Of a stretch of 64,000 bases of DNA, positions 51,551 to 60,282 are shown in pieces (within the stretch, counting starts at the first letter, position 1; every line of letters begins with the position of its first letter). This stretch comes from J029 sp964482495 (GTDB lineage Bacteria; Planctomycetota; UBA1135), in assembly GCA_964482495.1 (NCBI GenBank), contig CAYZXS010000014.1, positions 14,186-78,185 of the forward strand. Direction: 5' to 3'. The notes beneath the pieces were generated by a model that searched no databases, had not been told where the DNA came from, and saw only the letters and a program-made list of their open reading frames with translations. A program made the translations under genes and the position numbers.

Positions 51551-51835
51551 CTACGGCAGCCGGCGGACGGTCGCGTCAGCGGCCAAGCGCGCCTGGCAAG
51601 CCAGCCTGACGCCCGGCGGACAGCCGAAGGAGCGCAGTGTAAGCGCTTCCAGGGGGGCAGGGGCTTCCAGACCGCCCCGCTCCTCCACCTGGCACAAGCC
51701 GCACTTGGCGCTCTGGCAGCCGAAGGGGATGTTCAGGCCGCCGTCCAAGGCCGCCGCGAGCACGGTCTGACCCGCGGCGCCGGGGGCCTCGCCCTGGCCC
51801 TCCACCGTCAACCGCAGTTCCCGCGCCCGTGCCAC
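51551..51835 (-). CDS. plant-type [2Fe-2S] ferredoxin
   Basis: 94 residues from GTG 51835. The ligands are C40, C45, C48 and C80, in C-x4-C-x2-C-x31-C spacing (FGCQSAKCGLCQV ... RLACQAR), as in chloroplast-type ferredoxins. An additional Cys72 is also present. It is a soluble one-electron carrier, and its partner enzyme is not in the neighbourhood. It starts 6 nt after the lytic transglycosylase stop on the same strand and lies 27 nt upstream of elbB. Confidence 0.92.
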   Translation of the reverse strand: MARARELRLTVEGQGEAPGAAGQTVLAAALDGGLNIPFGCQSAKCGLCQVEERGGLEAPAPLEALTLRSFGCPPGVRLACQARLAADATVRRLP

Positions 51836-51841
51836 CGGCGA

Positions 51842-52396
51842 TCAGATCCGGCCGCGTTCCAGGAAGCGGTCGCGGAAGCGGAAGACCTGGACCACGTACT
51901 CCCAGGGTGACGGCTTGCGCCCGCGCAGCCCGTCCAGCCAGGACTCGGGGCCGCCGGCCTCCGCGACCTCGCGAGCCACCCGCCCTGGGCCGAGCCGGTA
52001 GGCCAGCAGGCCGAGCCGGGTGTCCCCGTCCCAGGCCTGGGTCAGCTCAGCCAGATAATGAGCGCCGAGCTGCAAGTTGACGGCGGGGTCGGACAGGTCG
52101 TCCAGGCCGTACCGGCTCGAGAGCTCCGCGGCGGTCTCGGGCACCAGCTGGCACAAGCCGGCGGCGCCGATGCTGGAGCGGGCCTCAGGGTGGCCGCGGC
52201 TCTCGGCGTAGACGAGCCCCGCCAGCAAGCTGGGGTCCTCGAGGCCGGCGGCCTCAGCGGCGCTCCGGATCTGCTGCCCCCAGGCCTCCACCCGCAGCAC
52301 GCCGTCGAGGTGGCGCTGCGCCAGCACCCCGACCACGGTCAGCCCGAAGACCGACAGCAGGAAGGCGCTCAGCCGTCGGCGCGCGCGTCGCTCCAT
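51842..52396 (-). CDS. lytic transglycosylase-like (SLT) protein, membrane-anchored
   Basis: 184 residues from ATG 52396. One N-terminal membrane segment (LSAFLLSVFGLTVVGVLA) is followed by an SLT domain: catalytic Glu65 in LVYAESRGHPEARSSIGAAGLCQLVPET, LQLGAHYLAEL, and AYRLGPGRV, which corresponds to the AYNAGPG motif. It would cleave peptidoglycan between MurNAc and GlcNAc in the periplasm. The start lies inside the end of the HEAT-repeat gene (28-nt overlap), so the two are translationally linked. Confidence 0.9.
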   Translation of the reverse strand: MERRARRRLSAFLLSVFGLTVVGVLAQRHLDGVLRVEAWGQQIRSAAEAAGLEDPSLLAGLVYAESRGHPEARSSIGAAGLCQLVPETAAELSSRYGLDDLSDPAVNLQLGAHYLAELTQAWDGDTRLGLLAYRLGPGRVAREVAEAGGPESWLDGLRGRKPSPWEYVVQVFRFRDRFLERGRI

Positions 52397-55320
52397 GCCC
52401 TCCAGGCGGCCGCTGCGGCTTGGACCTCCTCGAAGGTCGTCTCGGGGCGGAAGGCCGGACGGTCCAAGCCGGTCAAGAGCTCCAGGTAGTAGGAGGCCAT
52501 GGGGCGCAAGCGGACGGGCCCGCCCTCGAGCAGGTCGACCAGCTTGGCCACGGCCTCGGCCGGCGGCACCCGCTCGGCCAGCTCGAACTCCTGGGGCAGC
52601 AGGTAGCCGCTGTTGGCGGCCGCCCGCTCCAGCCAGAAGGCCGGCTCGAGCAGGCCGTTCTCGCTCCACCAAGCGGCGTAGACGCCGGCCGGATCGGGAG
52701 TGCCGCGGTAGTCGACCCCGGTGGAGGTCACCAAGGCGTCGAGCAGGTCCCCGTCATGCGGGGAGAAGGGCAGCAGCTGGATCAGCCTGCCGACCGCCTC
52801 GGGATCGCCCAGCCGGCCCGCGAGCACCGCGGCGCGCGAGGCGACCACGGGGTCGGCGGCGGCCTGGTGCTGGCTCAGCACCGCCCGAGCCTCCGCGGCC
52901 CCGCGGCGCTCCAGGGAGCGGCTCCAAGAGAGCTCCAGCTCCCCTCCGGCGAACAGCGGGAACAGCTCCGTGAAGGCCGGAGCCACGCCGTCGCCGTCGA
53001 GCTTGCCGAGGGCCTGGATCGCGGCCAGGCGGACCGGCGACTCCTGGTCGAGGCCGCAGGCACCGCGCACCGCCTCGAGGGCCTCGGGGTCACCGATCTC
53101 GCCGAGCGCCCAGAGGGCCTCCCCGCGCACGCCCTTGGAGTGCTGCGCCCCGGTCAGCGGGATCAGCTGCCCCACCACCGCGGGGTCGCCGAGCTGGCCG
53201 AGGGAGCGGGCGGCCATCTGGACCACCAGGGCGTTGGAGTCCCGCAGCGCCTCCAGCAGCGCCTCGAGGCCCGCCGGCCCGACGTTCCCGAGGGCGCGCG
53301 CGGCCGCCACCCGCACCGGCAGGCGCTGGTCGCGCATCGCTTCGGCCGCCACGTCGGGGCCGAAGGCGAGCATGCCTTGCTGCAGCAGCTGGGAGCGAAG
53401 CGGCTCTCCCATCTCCGCCAGGGTCTCGATGAAGGGGTCGGCGAGCTCCGGGTGGGGCTGGCGCAGCGCGGCTTCGAGCAGGGCGCCGGCCAGCTCCGGA
53501 CGCGCGGCGTACATCGGCACCGCGGCCAGGAAGGCGCCGCCGAGCTCGGCGTCCCAGAGCGGGTCCAGTTCCGGGTCGGCCGCCAGGTAGGCGCACCAGG
53601 CCTCGAGCTCGTCCCCGCTCAGGAGCGCCAGGCGCTCCAAGGTCAAGGCCAGCTCCTGGACCCGGCGACCATTGGCGTCGGCCTTGTCCCAGTCCTCGAG
53701 GTGCTCCAGGACGAAGGCCTCGGGCGTCTCGGCCGGGGCCAGCGCCTGCCAGGCCAGGGTCCCGAACAAGGCATCGAGGTCCCGCAGCAGCCCCGGCAGC
53801 CAGTCGGCGCCGGAGTCGCCGCGGAAGGTCAGCGGCTTGCGCTGGTCCCCGACCTGGAGCTCGATCCGGGCCTTCACCGGCTGCGAGGAGGAACCATAGA
53901 TGCCCGGGAGGACCCGGACGTCGAGCAGCTGGGCCTGCTCGATCCGCTCCAGGAGCTGGACCATGCCGATGGCGCCGAGCAGGCGCAGCTCGGCCTCGTC
54001 GTGGCCGGCATCGCGGCCAGCCAGGCAGCGCAGCGGACCCTCGCCGTGCTGCCAGCTGATGCGCAGCCGGGGCAGGTCGGCCTCGCGGACCTCGAGCCGG
54101 CCGCGCACGGCCCGGAAGCCGGTCTGGTTCTGGGCGAACCAGGCCAGCCAGGCGCCCCGGCCGAGGTGGCTGAAGTCCTCCCCGGTCACCCGGATCAGGC
54201 TGGCCTCCCCCATCTTCGAGAAGCGGGCGTACTGCGGGTAGAACTCGACGCCGCCGATCGCGCGCACCAGGGTGTGCACGATCTCGCCCTCGAGCTCGCG
54301 CAGGGACTCGATGTCGGTCGAGCGGAAGAGGTACTCCGCCAGGCAGGCCGCCGCGGCGCCGCTCAGGAACAGGTCGGGCTCCCGCAGGGCGTCCCGGAGC
54401 ATCGGCAGGAGCGGCTCGTCGATCAGCAGCCGGTTCAGGATGTCCCCCTGACGCAGCAGCGCGAACAGCAGGTAGGCCTGCTGGAGGCCGGGCTCGGCCG
54501 CGCTCAGGTCCTGACGCAGCAATTCGAGGGCCTCGGGGTCGGCCTCGCCGGCGAGGGTCTCCGCGGCCTCGAAGGACACCGGCACCGAGGGATCGAGCAG
54601 GGCTTCGTGCAAGGCCAGCCGGACCTCCGGGCGCTCGCGGAAGCCGCGCAGCAAGCGGGCCGCCCGCAGCCGGGTGTCGTGGTCCCGGCCGGTCCGGAGC
54701 TTCTGCAGCAGCGGCTTCAGGAAGCTGTCGTCGGCCAGCCGGTCGAGGCGGGCTTCGGCCGCCGAGCGGACGCCGCGCTTGGGGTGGTCGAGCAGCCGGA
54801 CCGCCCGCGCCGGCAGCCAGCCGCCGTTCAGCCGCAGCGCCACCTCCAGGCAGGTCGTCGCCACGGGCACCACGCCGACCCCGGAAGCCGTGCTCACCAG
54901 GGCGTTGGCGTCCTCCGGCTCGCCGACGAACTCGAGCAGCTCGGCCGCCAGCTCCACCATCGACGGGTCGAGGGAGGTCAGGGCATGGAGCGCGGCCGCG
55001 CGCGGGCTGTCGAGGCCGAAGGTCCGCAGCCGGCTGAGATAGCGGGACCGAGCCTCGGCGCCCCGGTCCTCCTCGGCTTCGAATTCCCGCAGCACCGCGA
55101 CCACGCGCGGGTCCAGCGCCTCGGCGCCGGGCAGATCCCAGTGGCTCAGCACCTCAGGGGTGGCGTCGGCGGCGGCCTCCTCGGGCTCCCCGGCCTGGGC
55201 CGCCTCCGCCTGCTCGGCCGGCGGCGGCTGCGTCCGGGGCTTGGGGAAGTCGATCTTCTGCGCCGGGGCGGCCGGAGCGAAGGCGAGCAGAAGGGGGGCG
55301 AGGAGGGCGGGAAGGGGCAA
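52369..55320 (-). CDS. large exported HEAT-repeat protein
   Basis: About 983 residues from TTG 55320, giving a signal-like start (MPLPALLAPLLLAFAPAAPAQ). The frame is open to TTG 55353, but a TAGAAT -10-like hexamer (55353-55358) overlaps that codon, so transcription would begin downstream of it. After a Pro/Ala/Glu linker come helical repeats over most of the length; the clearest HEAT units are at about 660-800 (RVAAARALGNVGPAGLEALLEALRD, MAARSLGQLGDPAVVGQLI, EALWALGEIGDPEAL, RLAAIQALGKLDG). A middle section (about 360-520) is different and uncharacterised. Probably a scaffold. It overlaps the lytic transglycosylase gene at its 3' end, hinting at a cell-wall connection. Confidence 0.72.
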   Translation of the reverse strand: MPLPALLAPLLLAFAPAAPAQKIDFPKPRTQPPPAEQAEAAQAGEPEEAAADATPEVLSHWDLPGAEALDPRVVAVLREFEAEEDRGAEARSRYLSRLRTFGLDSPRAAALHALTSLDPSMVELAAELLEFVGEPEDANALVSTASGVGVVPVATTCLEVALRLNGGWLPARAVRLLDHPKRGVRSAAEARLDRLADDSFLKPLLQKLRTGRDHDTRLRAARLLRGFRERPEVRLALHEALLDPSVPVSFEAAETLAGEADPEALELLRQDLSAAEPGLQQAYLLFALLRQGDILNRLLIDEPLLPMLRDALREPDLFLSGAAAACLAEYLFRSTDIESLRELEGEIVHTLVRAIGGVEFYPQYARFSKMGEASLIRVTGEDFSHLGRGAWLAWFAQNQTGFRAVRGRLEVREADLPRLRISWQHGEGPLRCLAGRDAGHDEAELRLLGAIGMVQLLERIEQAQLLDVRVLPGIYGSSSQPVKARIELQVGDQRKPLTFRGDSGADWLPGLLRDLDALFGTLAWQALAPAETPEAFVLEHLEDWDKADANGRRVQELALTLERLALLSGDELEAWCAYLAADPELDPLWDAELGGAFLAAVPMYAARPELAGALLEAALRQPHPELADPFIETLAEMGEPLRSQLLQQGMLAFGPDVAAEAMRDQRLPVRVAAARALGNVGPAGLEALLEALRDSNALVVQMAARSLGQLGDPAVVGQLIPLTGAQHSKGVRGEALWALGEIGDPEALEAVRGACGLDQESPVRLAAIQALGKLDGDGVAPAFTELFPLFAGGELELSWSRSLERRGAAEARAVLSQHQAAADPVVASRAAVLAGRLGDPEAVGRLIQLLPFSPHDGDLLDALVTSTGVDYRGTPDPAGVYAAWWSENGLLEPAFWLERAAANSGYLLPQEFELAERVPPAEAVAKLVDLLEGGPVRLRPMASYYLELLTGLDRPAFRPETTFEEVQAAAAAWRAWSDARADG

Positions 55321-55389
55321 TTCGTGACCTGGGCCGGAATGGCGGAAGGGCAATTCTAACGCGCGGCCTCCAGGAGGGGGCTGGGCCTC

Positions 55390-57363
55390 CTAGTCAGCCG
55401 CCGCCAGCCAGGAACGGACTTTCGGCTGCTGGACGGCGGCCACCAGGTCCGCGTCCAGGCTGGGGTCGAAGACCTGGAAGTCGCTCCTGCCGTGCTGTCG
55501 CAGGCCGCGCAGCGCCCCGGGCCCGCGGGCGGCCAGGTCGGCCTCCGCCACCGCGAAGCCGTCGGCGTGGCGCTCGAGGATGGCGAGGCGGTCGAAGGCG
55601 GCCGGGTCGGCGAATAACCAGCACTCGCCGTCCCTGGAGCCGGGGCCGCGGGCGAGCCGGCCGCGCAGCTGGTGCAGGCTGGCCAGGCCGAGCCGGTGGG
55701 CCTCGAGGACCGCCATGCGGGGGACGTCAGCGACGTCCAGCCCGACCTCGACCACGGTGGTGCCGAGCAGGACCGGCAGCTCGCCGGCGTCGAAGCGGGC
55801 CACCTGCTCGGCCACCTCGGCGCCGGGCAGCCGGCCGTGGACCAACGCCAGCGGCAGGCCGCGCCACGGGCCCTGGCGCAGCTCCTCCGCCCGCTCCAGC
55901 AGGCCGCCGGCGCCGTCGATGCGCGGCGCCACCACGAACATGCGCTCGCCGGCCTCGAGCGCCGGCCGCCAGCGGGCGGCGGCCTCGAGCCAGGACTCGG
56001 ACGGCGCCAGGTGGGTGGTGATGCGGCCGCCGGTGCCGGGCCGGCTCCGGAGCACGCAAGGCTCCAACGCCCCGTAGCGGGCCCAGGCCAGGGTGCGCGG
56101 GATCGGCGTCGCCGTCATCGTCAGGACGTGGGGCGACGACCCCTTCGCCAGCAGCGCCGCCTTCTGGCGGACGCCGAAGCGGTGCTGCTCGTCGAAGACG
56201 ACGCAGGCCAGGTCGCGGAAGCGGACCTCGGCGCCGAACAGGGCGTGGGTGCCGATGGCGATCGCGGCCGCCCCGCTGGCCAGGGCGGCCTGAGCGGCGC
56301 GGCGCGCGGCGGCGGGGTCGTCGCCCAGCAGGCCGACGACCTCGACCTGGGACCCCGCCAGCCAGCGGCGGAAGGTCGCCAGGTGCTGGCGCGCCAGGAT
56401 CTCGGTCGGCGCCAGGACCGCCGTCTGCGCGCCTTCGGCGGCGAAGGCCAGGGCCAGGGCGAAGGCGATCGCGGTCTTGCCGCTGCCGACCTCCCCGTGC
56501 AGCAGCCTCGCCAATCGGCCACCCGCGGCGAGGTCCTGGCGCAGCCGGGCCAGGACCTGCTGCTGCTCCTCGCTGAGGGGGAAGGGGAACCGGGCCTCGA
56601 TCCGCTTCCAGACCGCCGCGTCCAGGGCCCGGCGCGGCGCCTCGCCAGCGGCGGCAGCGGCGGCGCGCTGCTTCAACCGCCGCTGCTCCAGGCGCAGCAC
56701 CTCGCCCCAGGCGAGGCGGCGCCGCCCCGGCTCCAGGGCTTCCCGGTCGGACGGCGCGTGCAGCAGGCGCAGGGCCAGGTCCAGGGGCGGCACCCCGGCC
56801 GCTTCGAGCAGGGCATCGGGCAGCGGCTCGGGCACCTCGCCCGCCTGCTCCAGGGCCGTCTCCAGCAGCCGGCGGAGCTGGTGCCCGCCCATGCCCTCGA
56901 CCTCGGGGTAGACCGGGAGCAGGCCGGACCGCTCCAGCTCCTCCTCGGGCACCACCCGGGGCCCGAACAGCTTCAGGCCCTGCTTGCGCGACGCCCGCCC
57001 CTCCAGGACCAGCTCCCGGCCCTCCGGGAAGCTGTCCTTGAGGTAGGGCATGTTGAACCAGGAGGCGGTCGCCGCGGCGCTGTCGTCCTCCACCCGGACC
57101 TGCAGGGAGGAGCGTCGCCCGCGGCGCCACAGCGAGCAGCCCCGGACCCGGACCCGGACCCGCGCCAGCTCGCCCTCCTCCAGCTCCGCGAGCGGCGTCG
57201 CCCGGCCCGGCTCGTCGTAGCGGCGCGGCACCACGCGCAGCAGGCCAGCGATGCTGCGCACCCCGAGGTCGCGGGCCAGGGAGGCGGCGCGCTTGGGACC
57301 GACCCCGCGCAGCACCGTCAGGGGCTGGTCCAGGAAGGCGGCGCGGTCGGTCCGGACGGGCAC
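55390..57363 (-). CDS. recG: ATP-dependent DNA helicase RecG
   Basis: 657 residues from GTG 57363. The wedge/OB domain begins VLRGVGPKRAASLARDLGV and includes GWFNMPYLK-like FNMPYLKDSF. Helicase motifs: LLHGEVGSGKTAIA (motif I), VLAPTEILARQHL (Ia), DEQHRFGVRQK (II, the RecG-specific DEQH), TMTATPIPRTLA (III), TTVVEVGLDV (V) and HQLRGRLARG (VI). It remodels stalled replication forks and Holliday junctions. About 35 residues shorter than E. coli RecG. The divergent PLP-enzyme gene starts 28 nt away, so the promoters overlap. Confidence 0.96.
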   Translation of the reverse strand: MPVRTDRAAFLDQPLTVLRGVGPKRAASLARDLGVRSIAGLLRVVPRRYDEPGRATPLAELEEGELARVRVRVRGCSLWRRGRRSSLQVRVEDDSAAATASWFNMPYLKDSFPEGRELVLEGRASRKQGLKLFGPRVVPEEELERSGLLPVYPEVEGMGGHQLRRLLETALEQAGEVPEPLPDALLEAAGVPPLDLALRLLHAPSDREALEPGRRRLAWGEVLRLEQRRLKQRAAAAAAGEAPRRALDAAVWKRIEARFPFPLSEEQQQVLARLRQDLAAGGRLARLLHGEVGSGKTAIAFALALAFAAEGAQTAVLAPTEILARQHLATFRRWLAGSQVEVVGLLGDDPAAARRAAQAALASGAAAIAIGTHALFGAEVRFRDLACVVFDEQHRFGVRQKAALLAKGSSPHVLTMTATPIPRTLAWARYGALEPCVLRSRPGTGGRITTHLAPSESWLEAAARWRPALEAGERMFVVAPRIDGAGGLLERAEELRQGPWRGLPLALVHGRLPGAEVAEQVARFDAGELPVLLGTTVVEVGLDVADVPRMAVLEAHRLGLASLHQLRGRLARGPGSRDGECWLFADPAAFDRLAILERHADGFAVAEADLAARGPGALRGLRQHGRSDFQVFDPSLDADLVAAVQQPKVRSWLAAAD

Positions 57364-57373
57364 GGCGCCAATC

Positions 57374-57379
57374 TACAAT
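57374..57379 (+). promoter_or_regulatory. -10-like TACAAT before the PLP-enzyme gene
   Basis: TACAAT is 12 nt before ATG 57392, so a transcript starting about 7 nt downstream would have a leader of about 5 nt. GGCGAGAA in the spacer is a poor ribosome site. Confidence 0.4.
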
Positions 57380-57391
57380 CTGGCGAGAACC

Positions 57392-58735
57392 ATGACCCCT
57401 CCCCGCAAGAAGTCCGGCAAGAAGCGCGTCCCGGGGCACCACGCCCCCGAGGCCCCCAAGGGCTACGGGCGCCAGTCCTTCCTCATCCACGGCCGCACCC
57501 GCTCGACCCACTGGGACTACTCCCACCACGTCGTGCCGCCGTTGAGCTCCTCGAGCACCTTCCGCCTCGAGAGCCACGACCGCGGCGAGGCCGGCTTCTG
57601 CGGCTTCGCCGACCCCGAGCTGACCGAGTCCAGCAAGCCGCACATCTTCATCTACGAGCGCCTCGACGAGCCGGTGCGGGCGATGCTCGAGGAGCGCCTG
57701 GCCGCCGCCGAGGGCGCCGAGATGGGCGTCTGCTTCAACAGCGGCATGGCGGCGATCTCGACCGCGATCATGCACCGCCTCAAGGCCGGCGACGAGGTCA
57801 TCGCCCACCCGACCTTATACGGCTGCACTTACTCGCTGCTCGAGAACTGGCTGCCGCGCTTCGGCGTCAAGGTCCGCTACCACGACCTGGCCGGCAACCT
57901 GGGCAAGCTGCGCATCGGCAAGCGCACCCGCGTCGTCTACTGCGAGTCGCCGGCGAACCCGACGATGCAGATCGTCGACCTGGCCGCGGTGGCCGAGAAG
58001 GTCGCCAAGGCCAACCAGGGCCGCTCCGAGGAGGAGCTGTGCCGCTTCACGGTCGACAACACCTTCGCCACCCCCGTGTGCCAGCGGCCGCTCGAGCTCG
58101 GCGCCGACGTCGTCGTCGGCTCGCTGACCAAGGGCATCAACGGCTTCGGCACCGACATGGGCGGCTACATCGCCGCCAGCAAGCGCGACGAGACCTCGAT
58201 GCTGGTCTTCCGCAAGGACTTCGGCCACCCGCTCTCCCCCACCCCGGCCTGGCGCATCCTCAACTACGGCCTGCCGACCCTGACCCTGCGCACCCGGCGC
58301 CAGGAGGAGACCGCGGTCGAGCTCGCCGAGTGGCTGGACGCCCACCCGAAGGTGCAGAGCGTGCAGTACCCCGGGCTCGCCAGCAGCCCCGGCTACGAGG
58401 TCGCGCGGCGGCAGATGCGCGACTTCGACGGCAACTTCGCCCCCGGCAGCCTGCTCTACTTCGAGGTCAAGGCACCGAACGCCAAGCAGGCGGCGGCCAA
58501 GGCCGACGCCCTGGTCGACCACGTCGCCAAGAAGGGCTACGTCATCACCCTGGCGGTGTCGCTGGGGCAGATCCGCACCCTCATCGAGCGGCCCGGCGGC
58601 ATGACCCACAGCGTGCTGCCCAAGGAAGTGGCCGAGACCTGCGGCATCAGCGCCGGCGGGGTGCGCCTGGCCTTCGGCATCGAGGACCCGGAGGACATCC
58701 GCCGCGACCTCGAGCGCGCCCTGAAGGTCATCTGA
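57392..58735 (+). CDS. Cys/Met-metabolism PLP-dependent enzyme (trans-sulfuration family)
   Basis: 447 residues from ATG 57392, slightly longer than usual because of a basic 40-residue N-terminal extension. Family features: IYERLDEPVRAMLEERLAAAEGAE, FNSGMAAISTAI, LYGCTYSLLENWLPRFGV, CESPANPTMQIVDL, FTVDNTFATPVCQRPLELGAD and the PLP lysine in SLTKGINGFGTDMGG. The end has SLGQIRTLIERPGGMTHS. It could be methionine gamma-lyase, cystathionine gamma-synthase or O-acetylhomocysteine sulfhydrylase; sequence alone does not decide. With yitJ-metH elsewhere in the window, a role in homocysteine supply or methionine breakdown is reasonable. Confidence 0.9.
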   Translation: MTPPRKKSGKKRVPGHHAPEAPKGYGRQSFLIHGRTRSTHWDYSHHVVPPLSSSSTFRLESHDRGEAGFCGFADPELTESSKPHIFIYERLDEPVRAMLEERLAAAEGAEMGVCFNSGMAAISTAIMHRLKAGDEVIAHPTLYGCTYSLLENWLPRFGVKVRYHDLAGNLGKLRIGKRTRVVYCESPANPTMQIVDLAAVAEKVAKANQGRSEEELCRFTVDNTFATPVCQRPLELGADVVVGSLTKGINGFGTDMGGYIAASKRDETSMLVFRKDFGHPLSPTPAWRILNYGLPTLTLRTRRQEETAVELAEWLDAHPKVQSVQYPGLASSPGYEVARRQMRDFDGNFAPGSLLYFEVKAPNAKQAAAKADALVDHVAKKGYVITLAVSLGQIRTLIERPGGMTHSVLPKEVAETCGISAGGVRLAFGIEDPEDIRRDLERALKVI

Positions 58736-58739
58736 TCGA

Positions 58740-60251
58740 GTGCGCGGAGCTCCTCGACCGGGCTGGGTGGCGCTGCTGGCAGTGGTGCTGGCGGCGCTCA
58801 CCTACCTGCCCGGGATCGGGGAGCAGGAGTGGGTCGGCACCGAGGACTTCCGGGCCAGGATCGCCGCCGAGACCGCCGAGCGCGGCGACTGGGTGGTGCC
58901 GAGCTTCTACGGCTCACCGATCCTGACCAAGCCGCCGCTCTACTACGCCGCCCTCGCGGGCACCCTGCGGCTGGCGGGCGGCCATGGCCCCGGCGAGGCC
59001 CGGCTGCTGAGCCTGGCGGCGCTCGCAGCCGTAGCCGCCATGATCGCTTACGCCGGCGCCCGGGCCGGGGGAGCGCGCTGCGGCGTCGTCGCGGCCTGCG
59101 GCTACCTCTTGGCCCTGAATTCGATCAAGAACGGGGTCAACGCCGAGATCGACCCGCTCTACGCCCTGTTCGCCGTGGCCGCCCTGCTGGCCTGGTGGCG
59201 AGGGCTGCGGACCGGGCGGACGGCCTGGGCCCTGGCCGCGGGGGCGGCGCTCGGGCTGGCCGGCCTGACCAAGGGCTGGGCCGTGCTCCCGGTCGTCGCC
59301 GCGGCCGCCGCGGGGGCCTGGCAGCTGCGGGTCCGGCCCCGGCCGCGCTTCCTGGTGGCCGCCGCGCTGCCGGCCCTCGCCGGGCTTCTGGCCTGGCCGC
59401 TGGCCCTGGCCTGCCTGGACCCGGCGCGGACCGCCGGGGCGGTGCGGGAGAACGACGGCTTCTTCACCGGCTGGGACGGCGCCGCGGTGATCGACACCCT
59501 GCTGTTCCCCTTCGCCCTGGTGGTCGCCAGCCTGCCCTTCTCGCTGGCCGCCCTGCACCGGCTCCGGAGCAGCGGCCGGGCGCCGCTCGACCGCTACCTG
59601 GTCGTGGTGGTGCTCGCCTTCCTGATCGCGACCCTCCCCTCCGCGACCAAGGCCACCCGCTACCTGCTGCCCTGCCTGCCCCTGCTGGTCCTGGCGGGCG
59701 CCCTGCGGCTGGAAAGGCTGGCGGCCACCCACCGCTTCAGCCGCGGCGTCGCCCTGGCGGCGGTGATCGTGGCCGCCGCGGCCCTGCCGGCGGTGCGCGG
59801 CAGCCTGGACCTCGGAGGCGCCCTGGCCTTGGGCGCCCTGGCCCTGGCCGGCAGCGCCGGCTGGTTCCTGGCCCCGCGCCGGCCGGCGCTGGCCCTGGTG
59901 TTACTCCTGCTCCCCGCTCGCGCCCTGTTCACCCAGGTCTACCTCCCGGCCTGGGAGGCCGACGGCCAAGCCGTGGCCCCCGCGGTCGAGGAATTGCGGC
60001 GCCTGACCGACGGCGCCGAGAGCCTCGCAGTGGTCCGGACCGAGAGCCCCCGGCTCACCGATCCGCTCCAGCTCGACACGCGCTTCTTCTGGGATCCCGC
60101 GGACTTACGCGCGGAGCTCGCCGCCGGCCAGCGCTTCGACGCGGTCCTCATGGGGATCAAGCGGCAAGACATCGGCATCCCGGGATATGTGCAGACTGGC
60201 ACGCTGGTGTTCGAGGGCAAGAGCCTCCGGGTGCTGAAGCCGGCCGACTGA
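58740..60251 (+). CDS. GT-C glycosyltransferase (ArnT/PMT family, GT39/83-like)
   Basis: 503 residues from GTG 58740, 4 nt after the PLP-enzyme stop, hence the same operon. About 11-12 membrane segments are visible. The first loop has GIGEQEWVGTEDFRARIAAE, a GT-C acidic motif, and SPILTKPPLYYAALAG matches the KPPLYYW motif of ArnT-like enzymes. LTKGWAVLPV follows the conserved TKG. Such enzymes transfer a sugar from a polyprenyl-phosphate carrier to lipid A or protein on the periplasmic side. The acceptor is unknown. Confidence 0.85.
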   Translation: MRGAPRPGWVALLAVVLAALTYLPGIGEQEWVGTEDFRARIAAETAERGDWVVPSFYGSPILTKPPLYYAALAGTLRLAGGHGPGEARLLSLAALAAVAAMIAYAGARAGGARCGVVAACGYLLALNSIKNGVNAEIDPLYALFAVAALLAWWRGLRTGRTAWALAAGAALGLAGLTKGWAVLPVVAAAAAGAWQLRVRPRPRFLVAAALPALAGLLAWPLALACLDPARTAGAVRENDGFFTGWDGAAVIDTLLFPFALVVASLPFSLAALHRLRSSGRAPLDRYLVVVVLAFLIATLPSATKATRYLLPCLPLLVLAGALRLERLAATHRFSRGVALAAVIVAAAALPAVRGSLDLGGALALGALALAGSAGWFLAPRRPALALVLLLLPARALFTQVYLPAWEADGQAVAPAVEELRRLTDGAESLAVVRTESPRLTDPLQLDTRFFWDPADLRAELAAGQRFDAVLMGIKRQDIGIPGYVQTGTLVFEGKSLRVLKPAD

Positions 60252-60282
60252 GACCTGGAATGGGACTTGCAATGGGCTGAGC

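Noticed and set aside
55321..55353. TTG at 55353 as the start of the large HEAT protein
   Set aside because: A -10-like TAGAAT overlaps this codon, so transcription would begin after it; TTG 55320 leaves an intact signal peptide. The choice is still uncertain.
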